Source: Confluentibacter sediminis (lineage in GTDB: Bacteria; Bacteroidota; Bacteroidia; Flavobacteriales; Flavobacteriaceae). From it: 64,000 nucleotides of DNA. This document shows, in pieces, positions 10,018-18,423 of this stretch; the stretch's first letter is position 1, and the number at the start of each line of letters is the position of its first letter. The position numbers and the translations under genes were made by a program. The stretch is from NCBI RefSeq assembly GCF_003258355.1, contig NZ_QKPO01000006.1, positions 178,528-242,527 on the forward strand. The letters are read 5' to 3'. Under the pieces are notes generated by a model, which was given only the letters and a program-made list of their open reading frames with translations, made no database searches and had not been told where the DNA came from.

Positions 10018-12057
10018 TTAATAATCAATAATAAAAGCTCCTTTTTTGCTAGTTTGGTGAAAAGGGAGTTTTCGTTTTTGGCAAATAGCTTCCCAATTTT
10101 CTATATAAGATTTGTAATTGCTGCCATCTGCAATAATATATTTTGGCTTTATGGAATCAATCAATCTATTCAGGTTTATTTGTGGAGATTGTCTCAAAAG
10201 CACATAATCGGGACTAAAAGATTTAATATTGTAAATCCCCAAGCTATCAATCACTAAAAGGGTTTTGTCATTTAATGTATAAACAGATTTAAGTATATCA
10301 GTTTGAACATTTTTAATATGATTACCTATAACATAATTTGTAATTATTTTGTCTTTTGAGAATGTTAAACTATCAAAATCACTATTCACATCAATAGTAT
10401 TAAACATTACATTTCCAATCAAGGTAAATCGATTTTTGTTAAATACAATGAATTGATTTTTTGGGCTGCTATATTTTGTTAAAATGATGGCGCATTGAAT
10501 AGCTAAAATGCTAAACAATACGAGCCTTAACCTTTTATAGCTTGTCTCTCTCCATAAATTTATTATTGAAATAATAAATAAATAAAAAACACATACATAC
10601 AACAGGCTGAAAGCAATGTCATTAAAAATGAATTGTTTTTGATTAGAAATCCAACTCACAAAATCATTCATCATGCTTATCATATATCCATAAGTTTTTG
10701 ACATAAAGACAGGAAGTATATTAAATAGGGCAAGAGTGATTACAAGAATACCAAAGCCTAAGATGACTTCCAGAAATGGTATGATTACTAAATTTGATAT
10801 AAAAAACAATCCAGGCAGTTTATGGAAATAGTATAAGCTTATGGGTAAAATACCAAACTGTGCAGAGAGCGTTACCGTTAACGTATGCCAATAAAAATCT
10901 ATTATTTTATTTTTTGGTTGCCACAATTTGTAAAGTAAGGGGTCTATAACAACAATAGCCAAAACTGCCATGTAGCTCAACTGAAAACCAACATCAAATA
11001 AAAACATAGGTTTTATAAGAAGTAATACAAATATGGATATGGCTAAGGTGTTAAAAATGTTTGTTGGTCTTTTATAATTAACAGCAATGGTTATAATGCT
11101 AAACATAGTCACAGCTCTGGTGACAGATGCCGATAATCCCGCAATAATTGCAAAACTCCATAGCATTAAAATGAGTAAAATAGTTTTTATAAGTTTTCCA
11201 TGTTTAAATGTTTCTAAAGGTTTTAAAACAAAACTTAAAATCAATAGAATAATACCAATATGCAATCCCGAAACAGCTAAAATGTGTACAGCACCTGCGT
11301 TGACATAATTGGTATAAATATCTTCGCTTATGTCTTGTCGTTGCCCTAATAAAAGTGCATTAATAAAGCTAAGTTCGTCTGGTTTAAAAGAATAGGTTTT
11401 TAATTTTGAATTGACATGGTTTCTAATAGCATCTGCTATTCCATAAAGCGTATGTAAATGCACGTCCGTTTCAAGTAAAGATGGTTTGCTGATGTAGAGT
11501 TGATGATAGATGTATTTTTTCTCTAAAAAAAATTTATAGTTAAATTGATTTGGGTTTAAGGGTGGGTTAATAGTCTCAAAATTGGTTTTCGATATAAAAA
11601 CATCATCCACTTTTAAAGAATGTTTGATAGAGTCTTTTTCAATGTTTACTAATAATTTTCCACTAACATTCAAATCATCAACTTTTAAGATGTCAACGAT
11701 ATATTTATTATAATAAGTGTTAGGTTTTAAAACTTCTTTAATTCTAAAAGTAATGGTTTTCAGGGAATCGTTTTCAGATAAAACAAAGTGCGTGTAATGG
11801 TTTGAAAAGTTTTTTTCATTATGAATGTTTACGGTCAAAATACCAATAGATAACATGGTCGTAAAAGCTAAAACACCAAACCAAATGGTTTTTAAAAATT
11901 GGTTTTTAGCAATTAAAAAAGATGTAAATAAAGCAATTACTAGTATGGTCGTGCTGTATAACGACCACTTTAAAGCCCATTGAAAATAATATCCAATAAT
12001 TATGCCTATGATAAGGCAAAGTGTTAGTTTTATGATGGCAAAATTTAGTAGTTTCAT
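10018..12057 (-). CDS. comEC: ComEC/Rec2 family DNA-uptake channel protein
   Basis: A 679-residue polytopic membrane protein. It has a short N-terminal membrane region, a DUF4131-type soluble domain at about residues 75-185 and the ComEC/Rec2 competence domain at about 215-490, with 'LLLGQRQDIS' and 'HILAVSGLHIGIILLIL' (the conserved SGLHxG motif). The family moves single-stranded DNA across the inner membrane in natural transformation. The C-terminal 180 residues are short and lack the HxHxDH metal site of the beta-lactamase domain present in many ComEC proteins, so nuclease activity is not supported. It is the last gene of a minus-strand run from surE, 23 bases after the NlpC/P60 lipoprotein gene. 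Confidence 0.9.
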   Translation of the reverse strand: MKLLNFAIIKLTLCLIIGIIIGYYFQWALKWSLYSTTILVIALFTSFLIAKNQFLKTIWFGVLAFTTMLSIGILTVNIHNEKNFSNHYTHFVLSENDSLKTITFRIKEVLKPNTYYNKYIVDILKVDDLNVSGKLLVNIEKDSIKHSLKVDDVFISKTNFETINPPLNPNQFNYKFFLEKKYIYHQLYISKPSLLETDVHLHTLYGIADAIRNHVNSKLKTYSFKPDELSFINALLLGQRQDISEDIYTNYVNAGAVHILAVSGLHIGIILLILSFVLKPLETFKHGKLIKTILLILMLWSFAIIAGLSASVTRAVTMFSIITIAVNYKRPTNIFNTLAISIFVLLLIKPMFLFDVGFQLSYMAVLAIVVIDPLLYKLWQPKNKIIDFYWHTLTVTLSAQFGILPISLYYFHKLPGLFFISNLVIIPFLEVILGFGILVITLALFNILPVFMSKTYGYMISMMNDFVSWISNQKQFIFNDIAFSLLYVCVFYLFIISIINLWRETSYKRLRLVLFSILAIQCAIILTKYSSPKNQFIVFNKNRFTLIGNVMFNTIDVNSDFDSLTFSKDKIITNYVIGNHIKNVQTDILKSVYTLNDKTLLVIDSLGIYNIKSFSPDYVLLRQSPQINLNRLIDSIKPKYIIADGSNYKSYIENWEAICQKRKLPFHQTSKKGAFIIDY

Positions 12058-12080
12058 TTCGCCGAAAGATATAAAATTTC

Positions 12081-12662
12081 CTATAAAATCCTTCTTGCTT
12101 CTGCAAATGTCCTATCCCAATAATTTTCGGTAATAGATGAAATGATAACACCTGCACTTGTTGTGGAATGAATGAACTCTATATTCCCATTTCTAGATGA
12201 AACAACCAATCCTACATGGCTAATATCGTTTCTTCTGTTGCCAGTTTTAAAGAACAATAAATCACCTTCCTCTACATCATTCAATGAGATTTTTTCTCCA
12301 TTTTTGGCCATGTCTCTAGAAATTCTTGGAAGAATAATATTAAAGGCCCTAAAAGATTCAAAAACTAAACCAGAACAATCCATTCCAGATTTTGTGGCAC
12401 CACCAAATTTGTATCTAACACCTTCAAATTGTTTGGCATACTCCACAATGTTATAGGCCTTAGATTCTGAAGAATTTAAGTGCCTAGAATGTGTGGTAAT
12501 ATCTCTTGTTGTAATACTTTTGTTCGGATTTATTTCTTGGTTAGAATTTGAACCAATAATTACTTTTGAAGACGATGACTCTTTGCTTTTGGTTTGTTTT
12601 GAAGATTTACAACTACTAAAACTTAAAAAGAGGATACATAAAACAACTACGTGTGTCTTCAT
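12081..12662 (-). CDS. NlpC/P60 (C40) peptidase lipoprotein
   Basis: A 193-residue predicted lipoprotein with the lipobox 'LSFSSC' at about residues 14-19 and a Ser/Lys-rich linker, followed by an NlpC/P60 domain at about 72-190. The catalytic Cys is in 'GMDCSGLVFESF', the His in 'DISHVGLVV', and a second polar residue in 'EFIHSTTSAGV'. Such enzymes cut D-gamma-glutamyl-diaminopimelate or related peptide bonds in peptidoglycan stem peptides, here in the envelope. The gene sits between lpxB (6 bases upstream) and comEC (23 bases downstream) on the same strand, so it is probably part of that operon. Confidence 0.9.
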   Translation of the reverse strand: MKTHVVVLCILFLSFSSCKSSKQTKSKESSSSKVIIGSNSNQEINPNKSITTRDITTHSRHLNSSESKAYNIVEYAKQFEGVRYKFGGATKSGMDCSGLVFESFRAFNIILPRISRDMAKNGEKISLNDVEEGDLLFFKTGNRRNDISHVGLVVSSRNGNIEFIHSTTSAGVIISSITENYWDRTFAEARRIL

Positions 12663-12668
12663 ACTAAA

Positions 12669-13781
12669 TTAGGCTTGTATAGATTTAAAAATTAAATGAG
12701 CTGTTTTTGCGCTGGCTCCCTTACCGCCAAGTTTTTTTTCTAAATCGTAATAATTCATGAAAAATTTTGTGCGTTCATGCGGGTCAAGAATAATGTCCAA
12801 TTCCTTTTTTAGGTTTTTTGAATTAAACTCATCTTGAATAAGTTCTTTTACGACTTCTTTATCCATAATCAAATTTACTAACGAAATAAACTTGAGGGTT
12901 ATTATACGTTTTGCTATTTGATAAGATATATTACTGCCTTTGTAGCAAACCACCTGAGGAACTTTAAATAAAGCTGTTTCTAAAGTTGCCGTACCAGACG
13001 TTACCAAAGCGGCTGTTGAGATACTTAACAAATCATAAGTTTTATTAGCAATGAATTTAATGTTTGTGGCTTTTATAAATGGCTTATAAAATTCATAATC
13101 TTGACTTGGAGCTCCTGCAATAACAAATTGATAGTTGGGATAGTAATCTACCAAGCTTAGCATCACAGATAGCATGTTTTTTATTTCCTGTTTGCGGCTT
13201 CCTGGCAACAGGGCTATTACTGGTTTGTCGCTTAGTTCGTGTTCTGCTCTAAATTCATATTCATCTACTTGCGTTCTGTCTGCAATGGCATCAATTAAAG
13301 GGTGACCTACAAAAGTTACTTTATAATCATACTTTTTGTAAAAGCCTTCCACAAAAGGCAAAATAACATACATGGCATCAATATCTCGTTTTATGGCTTT
13401 TACTCTGCTAGCTCGAGACGCCCAAACTTGAGGAGAAATATAATAGTTGGTTTTGAAGTTTTGTTGCTTTGCCCATTTGGCAATCCGAAGATTAAATCCG
13501 GAATTGTCAATAAAAATAATGACATCTGGATTGAATTTTTGAATATCGGTTTTGCATAATGAGATATCTTTATAAATTTTAGGAAGGTTTTTAATTACTT
13601 CTGCAAACCCCATAAAAGATCGTTCTTTGTAATGTTTTACCAAGGTGCCTCCAACTTGCTGCATTAAATCACCACCCCAAAACCTAAAATCGGCATTGAC
13701 ATCTTCTTTTTGTAATGCTTTCATAAGGTTAGAGCCATGTAAGTCTCCAGATGCTTCTCCTGCAATAATATAATACTTCAT
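12669..13781 (-). CDS. lpxB: Lipid-A-disaccharide synthase
   Basis: A 370-residue GT19 family glycosyltransferase. It joins UDP-2,3-diacylglucosamine and lipid X to form the disaccharide of lipid A at the cytoplasmic face of the inner membrane. Recognisable segments are the N-terminal 'YYIIAGEASGDLHGSNLM', 'GFAEVIKNLPKIY', 'YYISPQVWASRASRVKAIKRDIDAMYVILPFE'-like text near 120-145 (with V before E), 'FVGHPLIDAI' and 'LLPGSRKQEI' near 190. The length is normal for the family. It is preceded by the small membrane protein gene (3 bases) and surE and followed by the NlpC/P60 gene, a common flavobacterial arrangement. Confidence 0.95.
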   Translation of the reverse strand: MKYYIIAGEASGDLHGSNLMKALQKEDVNADFRFWGGDLMQQVGGTLVKHYKERSFMGFAEVIKNLPKIYKDISLCKTDIQKFNPDVIIFIDNSGFNLRIAKWAKQQNFKTNYYISPQVWASRASRVKAIKRDIDAMYVILPFVEGFYKKYDYKVTFVGHPLIDAIADRTQVDEYEFRAEHELSDKPVIALLPGSRKQEIKNMLSVMLSLVDYYPNYQFVIAGAPSQDYEFYKPFIKATNIKFIANKTYDLLSISTAALVTSGTATLETALFKVPQVVCYKGSNISYQIAKRIITLKFISLVNLIMDKEVVKELIQDEFNSKNLKKELDIILDPHERTKFFMNYYDLEKKLGGKGASAKTAHLIFKSIQA

Positions 13782-13784
13782 TAA

Positions 13785-14069
13785 TTATAGCATTTTAAAT
13801 ACAAAGGTAAAAACTGCAATTACAATAGTTATTAATAAAACACCTCTAGCTCGGTAATCTTGCTTCTTTTTAATAAAAACAAAAAAAGCTATCAAATTTA
13901 AAATAGCTCCAAGACTGATTAATTTTCCTAAAAACCCTTCTTTAGAGGCCGCCTTAATAACAGTTATAAAATCATCACCTTGACCTAACAAGGTCGATAC
14001 AATAATTAATCCTGTAGTATTGGCAATTAATCCTACTAATACTCCTATAAAAATATCTTTTTTAATCAT
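13785..14069 (-). CDS. Small membrane protein of unknown function in the surE-lpxB operon
   Basis: A 94-residue protein with three hydrophobic segments (about residues 6-26, 48-66 and 72-92) separated by 'GQGDDFITVIKAASKEGFLGK' and a basic 'KKKQDYRARG' loop, so it is probably an inner-membrane protein. No family is recognised. Its start overlaps the end of surE by 8 bases and its stop is 3 bases before lpxB, which supports it as a real, translationally coupled gene. Its position suggests a role near envelope biogenesis, but nothing in the sequence shows a function. Confidence 0.75.
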   Translation of the reverse strand: MIKKDIFIGVLVGLIANTTGLIIVSTLLGQGDDFITVIKAASKEGFLGKLISLGAILNLIAFFVFIKKKQDYRARGVLLITIVIAVFTFVFKML

Positions 14070-14838
14070 TTAATTTCCAAGAATTTAAATTTTGCATGAA
14101 ATGATGTGCTGTTAAATCGAACTGAATGGGTACTACCGATACGTAATGGTTTTCCAAAGCCCATTCATCAGTATCTTCTCCGCCATCTAAATTAACAAAC
14201 TTTCCAGAAAGCCAATAATAATCTTTTCCTTGGGGGTTTTTACGTTTATCAAATGCTTCAACCCAATTTGCTTTCGCTTGTCTGCATATCTTTATTCCTT
14301 TAATATGTTTTTCTTTAACGTTGGGTATATTCACATTTAGTACAACACCATTGGGCAAACCTTGCTCCAATGCCCTTTTAACAATGGTTGTTACATAATT
14401 TTTACAAGCGTCAAAATTGGCACTCCAAGCATAATCTAATAATGAAAAACCAATAGAAGGGATTCCCTCAATACCCGCTTCAATAGCGGCACTCATGGTG
14501 CCAGAATATATGACATTTATGGATGAGTTGGAGCCATGGTTAATACCGGAAACACACAAATCAGGTCGCCTATCTAAAATTTCCCTTATAGCTAGTTTAA
14601 CACAATCGGCGGGGGTTCCAGAGCAGCTATACTCTTTTTGTGGACCATCGTCAAGGGTGATTTGTTCTGCATAGAGTGTCGAATTAATAGTTATCGCATG
14701 CCCCATGCCACTTTGGGGGCTATCTGGGGCGACTACAACTACGTCGCCAATAGTATTCATTAGTTTTATTAAAGTTCTAAGTCCTGGAGCACTAATGCCA
14801 TCATCATTGGTTACTAAAATAAGGGGTTTTTCTGTCAT
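14062..14838 (-). CDS. surE: 5'/3'-nucleotidase SurE
   Basis: A 258-residue SurE family phosphatase that removes the phosphate from nucleoside 5'- or 3'-monophosphates using a divalent metal. The metal-binding N-terminus 'LVTNDDGISAPGLRTL' (paired Asp) is at about residues 7-22. 'VVAPDSPQSGMGHAIT' follows near 36-51, and the conserved 'VSGINHGSN' with the metal-ligand Asn is near 96-104. The length matches the family. It is the first gene of a minus-strand operon that continues through a small membrane protein, lpxB, an NlpC/P60 lipoprotein and comEC. Confidence 0.95.
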   Translation of the reverse strand: MTEKPLILVTNDDGISAPGLRTLIKLMNTIGDVVVVAPDSPQSGMGHAITINSTLYAEQITLDDGPQKEYSCSGTPADCVKLAIREILDRRPDLCVSGINHGSNSSINVIYSGTMSAAIEAGIEGIPSIGFSLLDYAWSANFDACKNYVTTIVKRALEQGLPNGVVLNVNIPNVKEKHIKGIKICRQAKANWVEAFDKRKNPQGKDYYWLSGKFVNLDGGEDTDEWALENHYVSVVPIQFDLTAHHFMQNLNSWKLND

Positions 14839-14974
14839 AAATCGTTGTTTAATCGCTTTGCTAAATTAAGCAAAATCCGATGAATGTTTTAATTTGTTTA
14901 GTTTAACAAAAAATTAGTAGCGCATGAGTTTATTGGCATGGTTTTTTCTTTATTTTAGTGAAAAATATATTATG

Positions 14975-14982
14975 TATTTTTG
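14975..14982 (+). promoter_or_regulatory. -7 promoter element upstream of the tail-specific protease gene
   Basis: TATTTTTG matches the TAnnTTTG consensus and lies 76 bases before the ATG, in the gap between the divergent surE and protease genes. No clean -33 TTG is seen at the expected distance. Confidence 0.4.
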
Positions 14983-15058
14983 TGAAAACTAAAATTAGAT
15001 TATTTGCGTTTAATCTAATATAATGTGCTTTTATAAAGGAGCATGGTATTAAAAAATT

Positions 15059-17206
15059 ATGAAAAACATGTTAAAAAGGAATTATAAAGTTTTAGTGTTG
15101 TTATTATTATTGGCATTTGCGTCATGTAGTTTTACAACAAAAACGTTTAGTGATCCAGATAAAGATAAATTACTTATACAGGTAATAACATTTGTATTAC
15201 AACAAGGGCATTTTGATCCTATTGCAATGGATGATAGATTTTCTGAAGAATTATTCTCAGATTATATAGAAGGTTTAGATCCAGCGAAACGCTATTTTTA
15301 TGAATCAGATTATAAGGATTTTGAAAAGTTCAGAACTAGTATTGATGATCAATTAAAGGTGTCTGATATCACGTTTTTTAATATCACCCACGAGCGTTTA
15401 ATGCAACGTATTGCTGAAGCTAAAGAAGTTTATAAAGAGGTGTTGTCAAAACCTTTTGACTATTCTAAAGATGAGATTTTTGATACAGATACCGATAAAA
15501 CGGAATTTGTAAAAAACAAAAAAGAAATGAAAGAAAGATGGAGGCAACAGCTTAAGTTTTCGGCGTTGTCTTACTATGACGATATTTATACTGAAGAAAA
15601 ACAGAAAAAGGAAAAAGATGCTTCATATACTATGAAGACAGAAACGCAGATAGAGCAAGAAGCTCGTGATGCAACTTTAAAATCCATTGAGGTTTATTTC
15701 AATGATAATTTAGAAGATTTAAAGCGAGAAGATTGGTTTGCCATGTATGTTGATGCTATTGTTGGAGAGTTTGATCCTCATACTTATTATTTAGCCCCTA
15801 AAAGTAAAGAAGATTTTGATGAGCGTATGCAAGGGAAAATTGAAGGCATTGGAGCTCAATTACAAAAGCGTATGGACAATATTAAAATTATAGGTTTGAT
15901 TTCTGGTGGTCCCGCTTGGAGAAGTAAAGAATTAGATGTTGAGGATATTATTTTAAAAGTAAAGCAAGAAGATGAAGAATATCCAGTTGATATAGTGGGT
16001 ATGAGAATCAATGATGCCATTAAATATATAAAAGGCCCAAAAGATACTAAAGTCACTTTAACTATTAAAAAGCTTGATGGTACTATAAAAGATGTAACTT
16101 TAGTTAGAGATGTTATAGAATTAGGAGAAACCTATGCCAAGGCATCTGTAGTTAAAAAAGATGGTAAAAAATTTGGTATTATTGACTTGCCTTCATTTTA
16201 TGTAGATTTTGAAGACTACAAAAAAATAAATGCTGCGGCTGATGTAAAACGTGAAATCGAAAACTTAAAAGCGGAAGGTATAGAAGGACTTATTTTAGAC
16301 TTACGTGATAACGGAGGCGGTTCATTACCAACAGTCGTAGATATGGCTGGGTTGTTTATTAAAGATGGCCCTATAGTTCAGGTGCGTTCTACCGGAGAGC
16401 CAAAAGAAGTATTGAAAGATAGAGATAAATCCATAACTTGGGATGGTCCTTTAGTGATTTTAGTAAACGAATTATCTGCTTCAGCTTCAGAAATTATGGC
16501 TGCTGCTATGCAAGATTACAAAAGAGCTATTATTATAGGTAGCAAACAAACTTATGGAAAAGGTACGGTTCAAAATGTGTTAAACCTTAATAATTTGGTT
16601 AGAAATAATGCTAGTGGCGATTTAGGTGCGTTGGCATTAACTACCCAGAAATATTATAGAATTAGTGGGGGTTCTGTGCAGCTGGAAGGTGTTAAAAGCG
16701 ATGTAAAAGTCCCAGATAAATTTAGTTTTATTGAGGTAGGTGAAAAAGATAAATCAAATGCGTTGCCATGGGATGAAATTGACGCTGCAGACTATACAAC
16801 ATGGGATAATTATTTTGATTACGAGCAAACCATTAGCAAAAGTAATGAACGGATGTCTAAAAATCCGCAGTTAAAGCTTATTGAAGAGAACGCCAAATGG
16901 GTAAAAAGTAAAATTGACGAAACTGTTTTTCCTTTGAGTTATGCAAAATATAAAGAGACATTGGCATTAAGAGATGATGAATCAAAACGTTTTGATGCCA
17001 TGACTAATTATCAAACGAATCTCACGTTTGAATCTCCAGCATATGAAAAAGAATTATTTAATAATGACACCACTAACCTTAAGGAAAAACGTGATAGATG
17101 GCATGTTTCTTTAAGTCAAGATGTTTATGTTGAAGAAGCTTTAAATGTACTTGAAGATTTAAAAACGTCATTTAATATTAAAAAAATAGCTAAAGTAAAA
17201 GAATAG
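15059..17206 (+). CDS. Carboxy-terminal (tail-specific) processing protease, S41 family lipoprotein
   Basis: A 715-residue Prc/Tsp-like protease. A lipobox-like 'LLAFASCSF' at about residues 18-26 suggests lipid anchoring to the envelope. A helical N-terminal domain leads to a PDZ domain at about 235-350 that contains 'KIEGIGAQLQKR'. The S41 catalytic core follows at about 360-560, with 'LILDLRDNGGGSLPTVVDMAGLF', the serine in 'VNELSASASEIMAAAMQDY' and the lysine in 'GSKQTYGKGTVQ'. The C-terminal part is the DUF3340-type domain. It trims or degrades periplasmic proteins with nonpolar C-termini, and in E. coli it acts on PBP3 and MepS. It sits 8 bases before an ABC permease gene, probably in one transcript. 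Confidence 0.93.
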   Translation: MKNMLKRNYKVLVLLLLLAFASCSFTTKTFSDPDKDKLLIQVITFVLQQGHFDPIAMDDRFSEELFSDYIEGLDPAKRYFYESDYKDFEKFRTSIDDQLKVSDITFFNITHERLMQRIAEAKEVYKEVLSKPFDYSKDEIFDTDTDKTEFVKNKKEMKERWRQQLKFSALSYYDDIYTEEKQKKEKDASYTMKTETQIEQEARDATLKSIEVYFNDNLEDLKREDWFAMYVDAIVGEFDPHTYYLAPKSKEDFDERMQGKIEGIGAQLQKRMDNIKIIGLISGGPAWRSKELDVEDIILKVKQEDEEYPVDIVGMRINDAIKYIKGPKDTKVTLTIKKLDGTIKDVTLVRDVIELGETYAKASVVKKDGKKFGIIDLPSFYVDFEDYKKINAAADVKREIENLKAEGIEGLILDLRDNGGGSLPTVVDMAGLFIKDGPIVQVRSTGEPKEVLKDRDKSITWDGPLVILVNELSASASEIMAAAMQDYKRAIIIGSKQTYGKGTVQNVLNLNNLVRNNASGDLGALALTTQKYYRISGGSVQLEGVKSDVKVPDKFSFIEVGEKDKSNALPWDEIDAADYTTWDNYFDYEQTISKSNERMSKNPQLKLIEENAKWVKSKIDETVFPLSYAKYKETLALRDDESKRFDAMTNYQTNLTFESPAYEKELFNNDTTNLKEKRDRWHVSLSQDVYVEEALNVLEDLKTSFNIKKIAKVKE

Positions 17207-17213
17207 CTAAAAT

Positions 17214-18311
17214 ATGAGTCACACATCACACTCATTAAAACAATTAGCGCTCCAAAAGTTTAAAAAGAACTTTTGGGGCGTTTTTAGTTTTTATTTTATT
17301 GTTTTAGTTGGTCTCATTTCTGTGTTTGCGTATGTCATGGCTCCAGATAACTCACAATATGCGAACCAAATGCATTTGTCTATTCATTCAAAAAAGCCAG
17401 GATTTACAGTCAAAATACTTACGATTCCTTCTGGTTTAGATTTAAACCAAAATATATTTGATAAAATCTTCTTCGGAAGAAAAAATACAGATACAGAAAT
17501 TCCTATTTCTGAATTTGAAATTAAAGATGACTCTTTATCATATACAGAATATACATCCAATGGTTTGGAAGGTGTTAAAAAAAATATACCCTTGAGCATA
17601 TTTCACCCCATGAATTCTGCAACAAGTTTTATAAAACAAAAGACCTTCATTTTTGGTACCGATAAATATGGACGGGATTTATTGAGCAGAGTCCTTGTTG
17701 GGGCTAGAATTTCTTTTTTTATTGGTTTTGTAGCCGTATTCATTTCTTTGGTTATAGGCGTTTTTATGGGTAGTGTTGCAGGTTATTTTGGAGGTAAGAT
17801 AGATGCTGTTATTATGTGGATTATAAATGTAACTTGGTCCATACCCACTTTGTTATTGGTTATTGCTATTACATTAGCATTAGGTAAAGGTTTTTGGCAA
17901 GTATTTATTGCTGTGGGGCTTACTATGTGGGTTGAGGTTGCGAGAGTGGTTCGAGGACAAATAATAAGCATTAAGGAAATGCAGTATGTAACAGCTGCAA
18001 GAGCTTTGGGATTTAATGATTTTAGAATCATTACCAAACACATATTGCCAAATATCATGGCACCAGTCATAGTGATTTCAGCTGCTAATTTTGCGTCTGC
18101 TATTTTGGTGGAAAGCGGACTTAGTTTTTTAGGTATTGGCGCACAACCACCTATGGCAAGTTGGGGCGCCATGATTAAAGACCATTATAATTATATCATT
18201 TTAGGAAAACCTTATTTAGCTATAATACCTGGATTGTGTATTATGAGTTTAGTGATGGCATTTATGCTTATTGGTAATGCCTTTCGTGACGCATTAGATG
18301 TGAAAGGGTAG
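17214..18311 (+). CDS. Peptide-type ABC transporter permease (DppC/OppC family)
   Basis: A 365-residue inner-membrane permease with an OppC_N-like first helix (about residues 25-45). A periplasmic region of about 110 residues follows, then the binding-protein-dependent transport domain from about 165, which carries the EAA-type loop 'AARALGFNDFRIITKHILPN' at about 262-281. Family members work with a second permease (DppB), two ATPases (DppD/F) and a binding protein. None of these lies nearby, so partners must be encoded elsewhere. The gene follows the tail-specific protease gene with only 7 bases between, a pairing seen in other flavobacteria as far as I recall. The substrate is unknown. Confidence 0.88.
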   Translation: MSHTSHSLKQLALQKFKKNFWGVFSFYFIVLVGLISVFAYVMAPDNSQYANQMHLSIHSKKPGFTVKILTIPSGLDLNQNIFDKIFFGRKNTDTEIPISEFEIKDDSLSYTEYTSNGLEGVKKNIPLSIFHPMNSATSFIKQKTFIFGTDKYGRDLLSRVLVGARISFFIGFVAVFISLVIGVFMGSVAGYFGGKIDAVIMWIINVTWSIPTLLLVIAITLALGKGFWQVFIAVGLTMWVEVARVVRGQIISIKEMQYVTAARALGFNDFRIITKHILPNIMAPVIVISAANFASAILVESGLSFLGIGAQPPMASWGAMIKDHYNYIILGKPYLAIIPGLCIMSLVMAFMLIGNAFRDALDVKG

Positions 18312-18366
18312 TTTTGCTGTTATTTATTATCTAATAAGTTCCTGAAATTCTTCTGTTTATTATTGT

Positions 18367-18374
18367 TATATTTG
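18367..18374 (+). promoter_or_regulatory. -7 promoter element of the carboxylesterase gene
   Basis: TATATTTG is a perfect TAnnTTTG match, 50 bases before the ATG of the carboxylesterase gene in the 112-base gap after the permease gene. The -33 element is not clear. Confidence 0.5.
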
Positions 18375-18423
18375 ATTAACTATACTTTTTTTAAGCTAAA
18401 TATAATATTTTAAACTAATTATT

